A stretch of 64,000 nt of DNA from Pseudonocardia sp. C8 (GTDB lineage: Bacteria > Actinomycetota > Actinomycetes > Mycobacteriales > Pseudonocardiaceae). The position numbers were made by a program, and so were the translations under genes. Positions 19,512 to 27,907 of this stretch are shown piece by piece. Position 1 is the stretch's first letter, and every line of letters begins with the position of its first letter. The stretch is from NCBI RefSeq assembly GCF_014267175.1, contig NZ_JACMTR010000002.1:62001-126000 (forward strand), in the 5' to 3' direction. A model generated the notes under the pieces. That model was not told where the DNA came from, did not search any database, and was given only the letters and a program-made list of their open reading frames with translations.

Positions 19512-21427
19512 GCCTGTGCTCCAGTGATCTCGGTGGCGGCTTCCGGGTGGGTGCCGGTCAGGTAGTCGAGGAACACGTCCTGCAGCTCCTCGGCGCCGAA
19601 CGGCAGGCCGGCCACCTTGGTGTAGCTCTTCACGTCGACGAGGTGCTCGGCGCGCAGCAGCATCGCCAGCTGCCCGAGGTTCATCTCCGGGCACAGCACC
19701 GTGCGGTAGCGCCCGAGGATCTCGCCGAGGTTGGCGGGCATCGGGTTGAGGTGCCGCAGGTGGGTGGTGGCCACCTTGTGGCCGAGCTTGCGCACCCGGC
19801 GGGCGGCCGCGTTGATCGGGCCGAACGTCGAACCCCAGCCGATGACGAGCATGTCGGCGTCACCGTCGGGGTCGTCGACGGTGAGGTCCGGCACCTCGAC
19901 GCCCTCGATCTTGGTCTGGCGCAGCCGGACCATGCGGTCGTGGTTGTCCGGGTCGTAGGAGATCGAACCGCGCCCGTCGGCCTTCTCCAGCCCGCCGACC
20001 CGGTGCTCGAGCCCCGGCGTGCCGGGGACCGCCCACGGCCGGGCCAGGGTCTCGGTGTCGCGCAGGTAGGGCCAGAACTCGCCGGAGCCGTCGGGGGCGT
20101 TCGGCTCGGTGGCGAAGTCCGGGTCCACGGTCGGCAGCGAGGCGACGTCGGGGATCTTCCACGGCTCGGAGCCGTTGGCCAGCGCACCGTCGGACAGCAG
20201 CATCACCGGCGTCCGGTACTTCACCGCGATCGCCGCGGCCTCGACGGCGGCCATGAAGCAGTCGCCCGGGGTGGCCGGCGCGATCACCGGCAGCGGGGCC
20301 TCGCCGTTGCGGCCGTGCAGGGCCTGCAGCAGGTCGGCCTGCTCGGTCTTGGTCGGCAGCCCGGTCGACGGCCCGCCGCGCTGGACGTCGATCACCAGCA
20401 GCGGCAGCTCCAGGGCGACGGCCAGGCCGACGGTCTCGGCCTTCAGCGCCACACCCGGCCCGGACGTCGTCGTCACGCCCAGGGCGCCGCCGAACGCCGC
20501 GCCCAGCGCGGCACCCACGCCGGAGATCTCGTCCTCGGCCTGGAAGGTGGTCACGCCGAACGCCTTGTGCTTGGACAGCTCGTGCAGGATGTCCGACGCC
20601 GGGGTGATCGGGTAGGTCCCGAGGAACACCGGCAGCGAGGTGGTGCGGCCGGCGGCGATGATGCCGTAGGCCAGCGCGGTGTTGCCGGTGATCTGCCGGT
20701 AGGTGCCCGGGTCCAGCTGCGCGGGGGCGACCTCGTAGGTCACCGCGAACGACTCGGTCGTCTCCCCGTAGGCGTGGCCGGCGCGGAAGGCCAGGATGTT
20801 GGCCTCGGCCAGCTCCGGGCGCTTCGAGAACTTCTCCCGCAGGAACCGCTCGGTCGACTCGCTGGGCCGGTGGTACATCCACGACAGCAGGCCGAGGGCG
20901 AACATGTTCTTCGCCCGCTCGGCGTCCTTCTTCGGCAGCCCCGTCTCCTCCAGGGCACCCCGGGTCAGCGTCGCCATCGCGACACCGTGCACGGCGTAGG
21001 GCTCCAGCGAGCCGTCCTCGAGCGGGTTCTCGGTGTAGCCGACCTTGGTCAGGTTCCGCTTGGTGAACTCGTCGGTGTTGACGATCAGCACCCCGCCCTG
21101 GGGCAGGTCGCCGATGTTCGCCTTGAGCGCGGCCGGGTTCATCGCGACCAGCACGTCCGGCCGGTCACCCGGGGTGAGGATGTCGTAGTTCGCGAAGTGC
21201 AGCTGGAAGCTGGACACGCCGGGCAGCGTCCCGGCGGGTGCGCGGATCTCGGCCGGGAAGTTCGGCAGCGTCGACAGGTCGTTGCCGAAGTTCGCCGTCT
21301 CCGAGGTGAACCGGTCCCCGGTCAGCTGCATGCCGTCACCGGAGTCACCCGCGAACCGGATCACCACGCGGTCGCGCTGGACGACCTCGGAGTCGGGCGC
21401 CTCGACGGAGGTGTCGCTGGTGGTCAT
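19508..21427 (-). CDS. korA: 2-oxoglutarate:ferredoxin oxidoreductase fused gamma-alpha subunit
   Basis: Catalytic partner of KorB. The 639-residue protein fuses the gamma domain (about residues 17-190, beginning RVVIRFAGDSGDGMQLTG) to the alpha pyrimidine-binding domain (LGTYPITPASDILHELSKH, then QAEDEISGVGAALGAAFGG). The start is uncertain: the ATG at 21427 is used here, while a GTG at 21469 adds 14 residues. A TAATCT hexamer (minus strand, 21478-21473) lies just 3 bases before that GTG, which would put transcription start inside the longer form and favours the ATG. GAGGAG is 20 bases from the ATG, rather far for a ribosome binding site. Confidence 0.94.
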   Translation of the reverse strand: MTTSDTSVEAPDSEVVQRDRVVIRFAGDSGDGMQLTGDRFTSETANFGNDLSTLPNFPAEIRAPAGTLPGVSSFQLHFANYDILTPGDRPDVLVAMNPAALKANIGDLPQGGVLIVNTDEFTKRNLTKVGYTENPLEDGSLEPYAVHGVAMATLTRGALEETGLPKKDAERAKNMFALGLLSWMYHRPSESTERFLREKFSKRPELAEANILAFRAGHAYGETTESFAVTYEVAPAQLDPGTYRQITGNTALAYGIIAAGRTTSLPVFLGTYPITPASDILHELSKHKAFGVTTFQAEDEISGVGAALGAAFGGALGVTTTSGPGVALKAETVGLAVALELPLLVIDVQRGGPSTGLPTKTEQADLLQALHGRNGEAPLPVIAPATPGDCFMAAVEAAAIAVKYRTPVMLLSDGALANGSEPWKIPDVASLPTVDPDFATEPNAPDGSGEFWPYLRDTETLARPWAVPGTPGLEHRVGGLEKADGRGSISYDPDNHDRMVRLRQTKIEGVEVPDLTVDDPDGDADMLVIGWGSTFGPINAAARRVRKLGHKVATTHLRHLNPMPANLGEILGRYRTVLCPEMNLGQLAMLLRAEHLVDVKSYTKVAGLPFGAEELQDVFLDYLTGTHPEAATEITGAQA

Positions 21428-21554
21428 GGGCAGATCGGCCCCCGGATCTCCTCGAAAATGGGTGCTCACACGAGATTAACCCGCGGTTCGGACGGGCGTC
21501 CCGCCGCCCTGTCGCACGTCACAGCAGGACAGCAGGGCGAAAAAGTGAACCCGC

Positions 21555-22316
21555 TCACTTCTTGCTGATCCTCTTCTGGAGGGCGGCGACCCGTTCGGCG
21601 AACGCCGCCGTCCGCACGGTCTCGGCCTGGGCGCGGACCTCGATCTCGGTCGCGTCGGCGTGCGCGTCCAGCCTGGACGTCACCCGCATCGTCTCCTTCG
21701 TCGTCGTGATGAGGTCGCGCGGGGCCGCGGCGGCCCGCCCGGCCAGCTCCATCGCCCCCGCGTGCAGGTCCTCGTCGGTGTCGTAGGCGCGCCAGGCGAG
21801 CCCGGCCCGCTCGGCCTCGCGGGCGTCGAGGACGTCGCCGAACAGCGTCATCGCCGCGGCGCCCTGGGCCCCGAGTACCCGCTGCGCCATCCATGTGAAC
21901 CCGCCGCCGGGGTGCAGTCCGAGCTGCATGAACCGCACGTCGAACCGGGCGGTCGGGCCGGCCAGGCGCACGTCGCAGGCGAGGGCGAGGTTGATGCCGG
22001 CGCCGACCGCGGGGCCGTTCACCGCGGCGAGGGTGGGCAGCGGCGACGAGGCGACGGCGAGGAAGCCGGAGTACACCTGCTTGAGCCGGCCGGGGTCGGC
22101 CCCCTGCAGCTCGGCCAGGTCACCGCCGGCGCAGAACGCCGGCGGCTCGCCGGTGATGACGATCGCGCCGACCTGATCGTCGGCGTTCGCGGCGTCGACG
22201 GCGTCGACCAGCTTCCCGGACAGCTCCAGGTTCAGCGCGTTGCGCCGCGCCGGGTTCGACACGGTGAGCACCGCGACGCCGTCGTTGACCTCGGACCGGA
22301 CCTCGATGTCGCTCAT
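21555..22316 (-). CDS. Enoyl-CoA hydratase/isomerase family protein
   Basis: Crotonase-fold protein of 253 residues, probably hydrating or isomerising an acyl-CoA in fatty-acid catabolism. The oxyanion-hole segments are visible: [11 protein letters not shown] (about residues 60-70) and [16 protein letters not shown] (about 99-114). In place of the catalytic glutamate pair of true enoyl-CoA hydratases the region after the second motif reads [11 protein letters not shown], so one acid (usually E144 or E164 in rat numbering) is not obvious and the exact reaction is open. GGAGGT lies 6 bases before the ATG. It reads toward korA with a 127-bp gap. Confidence 0.9.
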   Translation of the reverse strand: MSDIEVRSEVNDGVAVLTVSNPARRNALNLELSGKLVDAVDAANADDQVGAIVITGEPPAFCAGGDLAELQGADPGRLKQVYSGFLAVASSPLPTLAAVNGPAVGAGINLALACDVRLAGPTARFDVRFMQLGLHPGGGFTWMAQRVLGAQGAAAMTLFGDVLDAREAERAGLAWRAYDTDEDLHAGAMELAGRAAAAPRDLITTTKETMRVTSRLDAHADATEIEVRAQAETVRTAAFAERVAALQKRISKK

Positions 22317-22445
22317 GACCTCCGATCATGCACGTCCGGATGGCCTCCCTGCACGGGGCTCGGGTCACACGTGGGAACGCCGCGCCCGCGTCGCCCGTTC
22401 AGCAGGTGGACGGCCGCAGGACCGCACGGGAAGGGTGAGGGCGGC

Positions 22446-23303
22446 GTGCACAGTCACATGAACGGCCTGAAGACGGCCGTGCTCCTCGGCGCCATGAGCG
22501 CCCTGATCCTCGCGATCGGCGGGCTGATCGGGAGCCGCACGGGGCTGGTCGTCGCGCTGGTCGTCGCGCTCGGGATGAACGGCTGGGCCTACTTCAACTC
22601 GGCGAAGCTGGCGCTCCGCTCGATGCATGCCCAGCCGATCACCGAGGCCGAGTACCCGCAGCTGTTCCGGGTCGTCCGCGAGCTGAGCCAACGGGCCCGC
22701 CAGCCGATGCCGGCGCTCTACATCAGCCCGACCGACGCCCCGAACGCGTTCGCCACCGGCCGCAACCCCCGCCACGCCGCCGTGTGCGTGACGACCGGGC
22801 TGCTGCAGCTGCTCGACGAGCGCGAGCTGCGCGCCGTGCTCGGGCACGAGCTCTGCCACGTCCACAACCGGGACATCCTGATCTCCTCGGTGGCCGGCGC
22901 GATGGCGTCCGCGGTGAGCTTCATCGCCAACTTCGCCATGTTCGCCGGCATGTTCGGCGGCGGCGACGAGGACCGCCCCAACCCGATCGCGATGATCCTG
23001 ATCGCGCTGCTCGGACCGGTCGCGGCCGGTGTCGTGCAGATGGCGGTCAGCCGGTCCCGGGAGTACCAGGCAGACGCCTCCGGTGCCGCGCTGACCGGGG
23101 ATCCCCTGGCGCTGGCCTCGGCCCTGCACAAGCTCAAGTACGGCACGGCGGCGGCGCCGCTCCCGCCGGACCCGCAGCTCACCTCGCAGTCACACCTGAT
23201 GATCGCCAACCCGTTCCGGCCCGGGGAGAAGGCGGCCCGGTGGTTCTCCACCCACCCGCCGATCGAGGACCGGATCGCGCGGCTGCAGGCCATGGTCCGC
23301 TGA
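22446..23303 (+). CDS. htpX: HtpX-like membrane zinc metalloprotease
   Basis: M48-family protease of the cytoplasmic membrane, thought to degrade misfolded membrane proteins. The 285 residues have two N-terminal membrane helices (about 10-28 and 33-51). The zinc motif HELCH is at 134-138, followed by two further hydrophobic segments, and the third ligand region [10 protein letters not shown] comes after them. The C-terminal [12 protein letters not shown] is typical. GTG at 22446 is taken as start because of GGTGAGGG just upstream; an in-frame ATG 12 bp later is possible. Divergent from the enoyl-CoA hydratase gene with 129 bp between. Confidence 0.93.
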   Translation: MHSHMNGLKTAVLLGAMSALILAIGGLIGSRTGLVVALVVALGMNGWAYFNSAKLALRSMHAQPITEAEYPQLFRVVRELSQRARQPMPALYISPTDAPNAFATGRNPRHAAVCVTTGLLQLLDERELRAVLGHELCHVHNRDILISSVAGAMASAVSFIANFAMFAGMFGGGDEDRPNPIAMILIALLGPVAAGVVQMAVSRSREYQADASGAALTGDPLALASALHKLKYGTAAAPLPPDPQLTSQSHLMIANPFRPGEKAARWFSTHPPIEDRIARLQAMVR

Positions 23304-23360
23304 CGCGGCGGGTACCCCTGCGCTCCCTGCACCAGGGGGTTGCTTTTGCCTGGCTTTTAC

Positions 23361-23379
23361 TTAGGATGCGCTTAGCTAA
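23361..23379 (+). promoter_or_regulatory. Candidate DtxR/IdeR-type iron box
   Basis: TTAGGATGCGCTTAGCTAA agrees at 14 of 19 positions with the consensus TTAGGTTAGGCTAACCTAA of the iron-dependent repressors of actinobacteria. It sits 42 bp before the iron-uptake lipoprotein gene, inside a short AT-rich stretch that stands out from the surrounding GC-rich DNA. With iron bound, the repressor would block the ABC operon. Confidence 0.7.
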
Positions 23380-23421
23380 GTAAATGTCGACGGGTAGGCG
23401 TCCCGTCAGCGAGGAGCATCC

Positions 23422-24423
23422 GTGAGCAGCAGTACCCGCCGTCGCGTGGGCATGATCGTCGTGGGACTCGGCGCCGTCGTGACGCTGGCCGCCTGTGGAG
23501 CAGGCCCGGCAGCCGACGCCCCGGCCGCGGCCGGGACCGTCGAGGTCACCGACAACACCGGCACCGTGCGGGTGCCGTCCCCGGCCCAGCGGGTCGCCGC
23601 GACCGACAACCGGGCGTTCCGCACGCTCGAGCAGTGGGGGATACCGCTGGTCGCCGCACCGGTCCCGCTCCTGACGCAGGAGAGCAGGTACCGCAACGAT
23701 CCCGCGGTCGCGGACCTCGGGACGCACCGCGAGCCGGACTTCGAGGCGCTGGTGGCGGCCAACCCGGACGTGCTCGTCAACGGGCAGCGCTTCGCCGACA
23801 AGGCCGCCGAGATCCGCGGGCTCGTCCCGGACGCCGCGGTCGTCACGTTCGACCCGGACGAGGCGAAGCCGCTCGACGAGGAGCTCGTGCGGCACGTCCG
23901 CGGGCTGGGCGCGACGTTCGGGCGGGAGGCGGACGCGCAGGCACTCGCCGACACCCTCCACGCCTCGGTGACCCGGGCGCGGGAGGCCTACGACCCCTCG
24001 CAGACGGTCATGGGCCTGCTGACCTCGGGCCGCACCATCTCCTACGTCGCACCGGGCACCGGCCGGTCGATCGGTCCGGTGTTCGACGTCCTGGGCCTCA
24101 CCCCGGCGTTGGCGGCCCCCGCCGACGACGCGTCGCACGGCGACGACATCAGCGTCGAGGCGATCGCCGCGGCGCAGCCGGACTGGCTGTTCGTGATGGA
24201 CCGCGACGCCCCGTTGGCCTCCCGGGGCGGCGACTACGTCCCGGCGAAGGACCTGATCGAGAACTCGCCGGCGTTGCAGAACGTGCCCGCCGTCCGCAAC
24301 GGCCAGATCGTGTACCTGCCGTCGAACTTCTACCTCACCGAGGACATCCAGGCCTACACCGAGCTGTTCGAGGCCGCCGCTGACGCGTTCGCGAAGGCGC
24401 CGGCCGGCCGACCGGCGTCCTGA
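23422..24423 (+). CDS. Iron-siderophore ABC transporter substrate-binding lipoprotein
   Basis: Extracellular lipoprotein of the FecB/FepB class, delivering a ferric-siderophore to the permeases encoded next. The 333-residue protein has a twin-arginine-poor but basic N-terminus (STRRR), a hydrophobic helix and the lipobox LAAC with the acylated Cys at residue 25. After that comes a periplasmic-binding fold (VTDNTGTVRVPSPAQRVAATD at the start of the mature part, about residue 41 on). GAGGAGC precedes the GTG start. Preceded by a candidate iron box, and separated from the permeases by a strong hairpin, so it may be made in excess. Confidence 0.92.
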   Translation: MSSSTRRRVGMIVVGLGAVVTLAACGAGPAADAPAAAGTVEVTDNTGTVRVPSPAQRVAATDNRAFRTLEQWGIPLVAAPVPLLTQESRYRNDPAVADLGTHREPDFEALVAANPDVLVNGQRFADKAAEIRGLVPDAAVVTFDPDEAKPLDEELVRHVRGLGATFGREADAQALADTLHASVTRAREAYDPSQTVMGLLTSGRTISYVAPGTGRSIGPVFDVLGLTPALAAPADDASHGDDISVEAIAAAQPDWLFVMDRDAPLASRGGDYVPAKDLIENSPALQNVPAVRNGQIVYLPSNFYLTEDIQAYTELFEAAADAFAKAPAGRPAS

Positions 24424-24431
24424 CACCACCC

Positions 24432-24463
24432 GGCTCGCCCGGCCCGCGGAGGCCGGGCGAGCC
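24432..24463 (+). terminator. Intra-operon hairpin (possible attenuator)
   Basis: GGCTCGCCCGGCC (24432-24444) and GGCCGGGCGAGCC (24451-24463) form a perfect 13-bp stem with a 6-base loop, 8 bp after the lipoprotein gene and 27 bp before the first permease. Such a hairpin could stop part of the transcripts or protect the 3' end of the upstream message, giving more binding protein than permease. Confidence 0.65.
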
Positions 24464-24490
24464 CGTCGTGCGCGCCGGAGGTCGCCGCAC

Positions 24491-25477
24491 ATGCCCACCA
24501 CCGACTCCCCGCCGGCCGCCCGCCGGCACCGGCGACCGCGGACGCTGCCGTTCGTGGCCGCGGCCCTCGGAACCACCGCGCTGCTGGCGCTGTCGCTGAC
24601 CGTCGGTGCCTACGACGTGTTCGGCGGTGACGACGGCACCGCCATGTTCGGCATCACCCGCGTCCCGCGCACGGTCGCGCTCGTGCTCGCCGGTGCCGCG
24701 ATGGCGATGTCCGGGCTGGTCATGCAGCTCCTGACGCAGAACCGCTTCGTCGAACCGACCACCACCGGCACCACCGAGTGGGCCGGGCTCGGCCTGCTGG
24801 CCACGATGATCGCCTTCCCGGGCGCGCCGGTGACCGCGCGGATGGCCGGGGCCGTCGCCGCCGCGTTCGCCGGCACGCTGGTGTTCTTCGCGGTCCTGCA
24901 GCGGGTGTCGCTGCGGTCGTCGCTGATCGTCCCGATCGTCGGGATCATGCTGGGCGCCGTCGTGGGGTCGGTGTCCACGTTCGTCGCGCTCAGCACCGAC
25001 ATGCTGCAGAACCTCGGGATCTGGTTCGCCGGCAGCTTCACCTCGGTGCTGCGCGGCCAGTACGAGCTCCTGTGGATCGTCGCGCTGGTGACGCTCGCCG
25101 CGTTCCTGGTCGCCGACCGGCTGACCGTGGCCGGGCTGGGCAGGGAGATCGCCACCAACATGGGTGTGAACCATCGGGCCGTGCTGCTCACGGGGACCGC
25201 GATGGTCGCCGTGGTGACCGGGGTGACGACGGTGGTCATCGGCGCGCTGCCGTTCCTCGGCCTGGTCGTCCCCAACGTCGTCTCGCTCTGGCGGGGTGAC
25301 GACCTGCGCAGCAACCTGCCGTGGGTGTGCCTGCTCGGCGTCGCCGTCGTGACGGTGTGCGACCTGGTCGGGCGCACGGTCGTGATGCCGTTCGAGGTGC
25401 CGGTGTCGCTGGTCCTGGGCCTGGTCGGGGCCGTGGTGTTCGTGTTCCTGCTGCTGCGGCAGCGCCGCCGTGGCTGA
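24491..25477 (+). CDS. Iron-siderophore ABC transporter permease (FecCD family)
   Basis: Membrane permease of 328 residues with about nine hydrophobic helices. Family signs are RVPRTVALVLAGAAMAMSG near residue 58 and PFLGLVVPNVVSLWRGDDLR near 250, the cytoplasmic coupling region. Together with the next gene it would form a heterodimeric channel for the ferric-siderophore. ATG start; GGAGGTCGCCGC just upstream. Overlaps the next permease gene by 8 bp. Confidence 0.93.
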   Translation: MPTTDSPPAARRHRRPRTLPFVAAALGTTALLALSLTVGAYDVFGGDDGTAMFGITRVPRTVALVLAGAAMAMSGLVMQLLTQNRFVEPTTTGTTEWAGLGLLATMIAFPGAPVTARMAGAVAAAFAGTLVFFAVLQRVSLRSSLIVPIVGIMLGAVVGSVSTFVALSTDMLQNLGIWFAGSFTSVLRGQYELLWIVALVTLAAFLVADRLTVAGLGREIATNMGVNHRAVLLTGTAMVAVVTGVTTVVIGALPFLGLVVPNVVSLWRGDDLRSNLPWVCLLGVAVVTVCDLVGRTVVMPFEVPVSLVLGLVGAVVFVFLLLRQRRRG

Positions 25478-26498
25478 GCCGGTGACCGCGCCTCCCGCCC
25501 GGCGGACCGGGCCGCTGCGCGACCGGCGGCACGCCGTGCGCTACTGGACGATCACGACCGTCCTCGCCGCCCTGTCGGTCACCTTCCTGGTCCTCCTGCT
25601 GACCTACGGCAACCGGTTGCCGGTCGGCTCGGCCGGCTTCTGGCGGATCGTCGAGATGCGGGCCGGCGACGTCGTCGTGATCGTCGTCGTCGCGCTGTGC
25701 CAGTCGTTCGCCACCGTCTGCTTCCAGACGGCGACGAACAACCGGATCGTCACCCCCTCGATCATGGGATTCGAGGCGCTGTACGTCGCCGTGCAGACCG
25801 CGGCGATCTTCCTGTTCGGTGTGGCCGGTCTCGCGCTGCTGGCCGGCCCGGTCCAGTTCCTGCTGCAGGCCGGGCTGATGGTCGGGTTCGCCATGCTGCT
25901 CTACGGCTGGCTGCTGTCGGGCCGGTTCGCGAACCTGCACGTCATGCTGCTCGTCGGCGTGGTCATCGGCGGTGGCCTCGGCTCGTTGTCGGCGTTCCTG
26001 CAGCGGCTGATCACGCCGAGCGAGTTCGACGTCCTGTCCGCACGCCTGTTCGGCAACGTCTCGAAGGCGCACACCGAGTACCTGGGCTACGCGATCCCGA
26101 TCGTGCTGCTCGCCGCCGGCTTGCTGTGGTGGCGGGCGAAGCGGCTCGACGTCGTGGCCCTGGGCGGCGACACCGCCCACGCGCTCGGGCTCGACCACCG
26201 CCGCGAGCAGCGCCGCATCCTGCTCCTGGTCGCCGTGCTGATGGCTATGACGACCGCGCTGGTCGGCCCGATGACGTTCTTCGGTTTCCTCGTCGCCACG
26301 CTCGCCTACCAGCTCGCCGACACCTACGACCACCGTTTGCTGCTCCCGACGGCCTTCCTCGCCGCGGTGACGGTGCTCGCGGGCGCCTACGTCGTGCTCC
26401 GGCACGTCTTCGCCGCGCAGGGCGCCGTGACGATCATCATCGAGCTGGTCGGCGGGTCGGTCTTCCTCGTGTTCCTGCTCCGGAAGGGCCGCCTGTGA
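25470..26498 (+). CDS. Iron-siderophore ABC transporter permease (FecCD family)
   Basis: Second permease, 342 residues, paralogous to the first. The coupling region reads MTFFGFLVATLAYQLADTYDHR and the C-terminus has two helices ending in a basic tail. The GTG start lies inside the 3' end of the upstream permease, and the stop overlaps the ATPase start as GTGA, so the three genes are tightly coupled. Confidence 0.92.
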   Translation: MAEPVTAPPARRTGPLRDRRHAVRYWTITTVLAALSVTFLVLLLTYGNRLPVGSAGFWRIVEMRAGDVVVIVVVALCQSFATVCFQTATNNRIVTPSIMGFEALYVAVQTAAIFLFGVAGLALLAGPVQFLLQAGLMVGFAMLLYGWLLSGRFANLHVMLLVGVVIGGGLGSLSAFLQRLITPSEFDVLSARLFGNVSKAHTEYLGYAIPIVLLAAGLLWWRAKRLDVVALGGDTAHALGLDHRREQRRILLLVAVLMAMTTALVGPMTFFGFLVATLAYQLADTYDHRLLLPTAFLAAVTVLAGAYVVLRHVFAAQGAVTIIIELVGGSVFLVFLLRKGRL

Positions 26499-27250
26499 TC
26501 ACGCTGTCCGACGTCACCAAGACCTACGGGACGGAGGTCTCGATCGGGCCGGTCGACCTCACGATCCCGGCCGGTGGGGTGACCGCGCTCGTCGGCCCGA
26601 ACGGCGCGGGGAAGTCGACCGTGCTGACGATGATCGGCCGGCTGCTGCAGCCGGACCGCGGCACCATCGAGGTGGGCGGGCACGACGTGCGGCGGACCGC
26701 CTCCTGCACGATCGCCCAGATCCTGTCGATCCTGCGGCAGGAGAACCATTTCGTCACCCGGCTCACCGTCCGCCAGCTGGTCGGGTTCGGCCGGTTCCCG
26801 TACTCGCAGGGCCGGCTCACCGTGGACGACGAGCAGCACATCGACGCCGCGATCGAGTTCCTCGACCTGGTGGACCTGCAGGACCGCTACCTCGACCAGC
26901 TCTCCGGCGGCCAGCGCCAGCGCGCCTACGTCGCGATGGTGCTGGCCCAGGACACCGAGTACCTGCTGCTCGACGAGCCGCTGAACAACCTCGACATGCA
27001 GCACTCGGTCCAGATGATGCGCCGGCTGCGCCGGGCTGCGGACGAGCTGGGGCGCACCGTCGTCGTCGTGCTGCACGACATCAACTTCGCCGGGCACTAC
27101 GCCGACACCATCTGCGCGATCGAGGACGGCACGATCTCGGTCGTCGGTCGGCCCTCGGAGATCATGACCGGGGAGGTGCTGTCCCGGGTCTTCCGGACCG
27201 ACGTGTCGGTGGTGGACGGACCGCGGGGGCCGCTGGCCGTCTACTTCTGA
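26495..27250 (+). CDS. Iron-siderophore ABC transporter ATP-binding protein
   Basis: Cytoplasmic ATPase of the importer (FepC/FecE class), 251 residues. Walker A GPNGAGKST at 34-42, ABC signature LSGGQ at 136-140, and Walker B LLLDEP about 15 residues later, with the switch histidine in VLHDINFAGHYAD. GTG start overlaps the preceding permease stop. Last gene of the operon; the next gene starts 93 bp downstream. Confidence 0.95.
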   Translation: MITLSDVTKTYGTEVSIGPVDLTIPAGGVTALVGPNGAGKSTVLTMIGRLLQPDRGTIEVGGHDVRRTASCTIAQILSILRQENHFVTRLTVRQLVGFGRFPYSQGRLTVDDEQHIDAAIEFLDLVDLQDRYLDQLSGGQRQRAYVAMVLAQDTEYLLLDEPLNNLDMQHSVQMMRRLRRAADELGRTVVVVLHDINFAGHYADTICAIEDGTISVVGRPSEIMTGEVLSRVFRTDVSVVDGPRGPLAVYF

Positions 27251-27343
27251 CCGCCGCCCGCGCGAGGTCGCGGATTCGTAACGCCCGCGGGTCCCGCACG
27301 CGATCTACGGGGTAGCGGAGCTCCCCCCTGTGGAAGAGGACCC

Positions 27344-27886
27344 ATGAGCCAGACGCCAGGTCGCAAGCCGCGACACGCGCTGTCCGACACCGGACCGTCC
27401 GTGCCCGCCCGGAGCGGGCCGCCGGACCCCGACGCGCGAGGGGACGAGCTGTCGTACGAGGGCACCGGCCGGTTGAGCGTGCCGGAGCAGCAGACCACCT
27501 CGCCCGGCGCCGGGTCCCCGGTGACGGCCGTCCCGCACCCCGCGCCGGCCGGGGACGACCTGTCCGGGGACGCGCCGACCCAGGCCCTGCCGGTCGTCCC
27601 GCGGCCCCGGGACGCCGACGCTGGCCGCGGGTACCCGACGGCGGTCACGGTCGCCCGCCTGCCCGAGCCGTTCCGCCCGGCACCCGTGCACGGCCTGGCC
27701 GCGGCCCCGGCGAGCAGCAGCGGGTTCCGGCTGCCCGACCTGCCGCCGACGGTGCGCCCCATGCTGCCGGCCGTGCTCGGTGCGGCGACCGCGCTGATCC
27801 TCGCCCTCGGCGTCGTCGCCGGGGTGAACGGTGCGCCGGACCCGGTGCCGGCCCCCGCGCCGCCCGCACCGGTGTCCAACCCCTGA
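27344..27886 (+). CDS. Hypothetical protein with one C-terminal transmembrane helix
   Basis: 180 residues with no family I recognise. Residues 1-140 are Pro/Ala/Gly/Asp-rich and probably disordered; a hydrophobic helix (about 141-161, MLPAVLGAATALILALGVVAG) is followed by a Pro-rich 18-residue tail. The topology suggests a cytoplasmic disordered region with a membrane anchor. The start is supported by GGAAGAGG 6 bases before the ATG. Between the iron operon and the amidase gene, with a 21-bp gap to the latter. Confidence 0.65.
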   Translation: MSQTPGRKPRHALSDTGPSVPARSGPPDPDARGDELSYEGTGRLSVPEQQTTSPGAGSPVTAVPHPAPAGDDLSGDAPTQALPVVPRPRDADAGRGYPTAVTVARLPEPFRPAPVHGLAAAPASSSGFRLPDLPPTVRPMLPAVLGAATALILALGVVAGVNGAPDPVPAPAPPAPVSNP

Positions 27887-27907
27887 CCGGTCTGCTTCGA
27901 TCACCCC

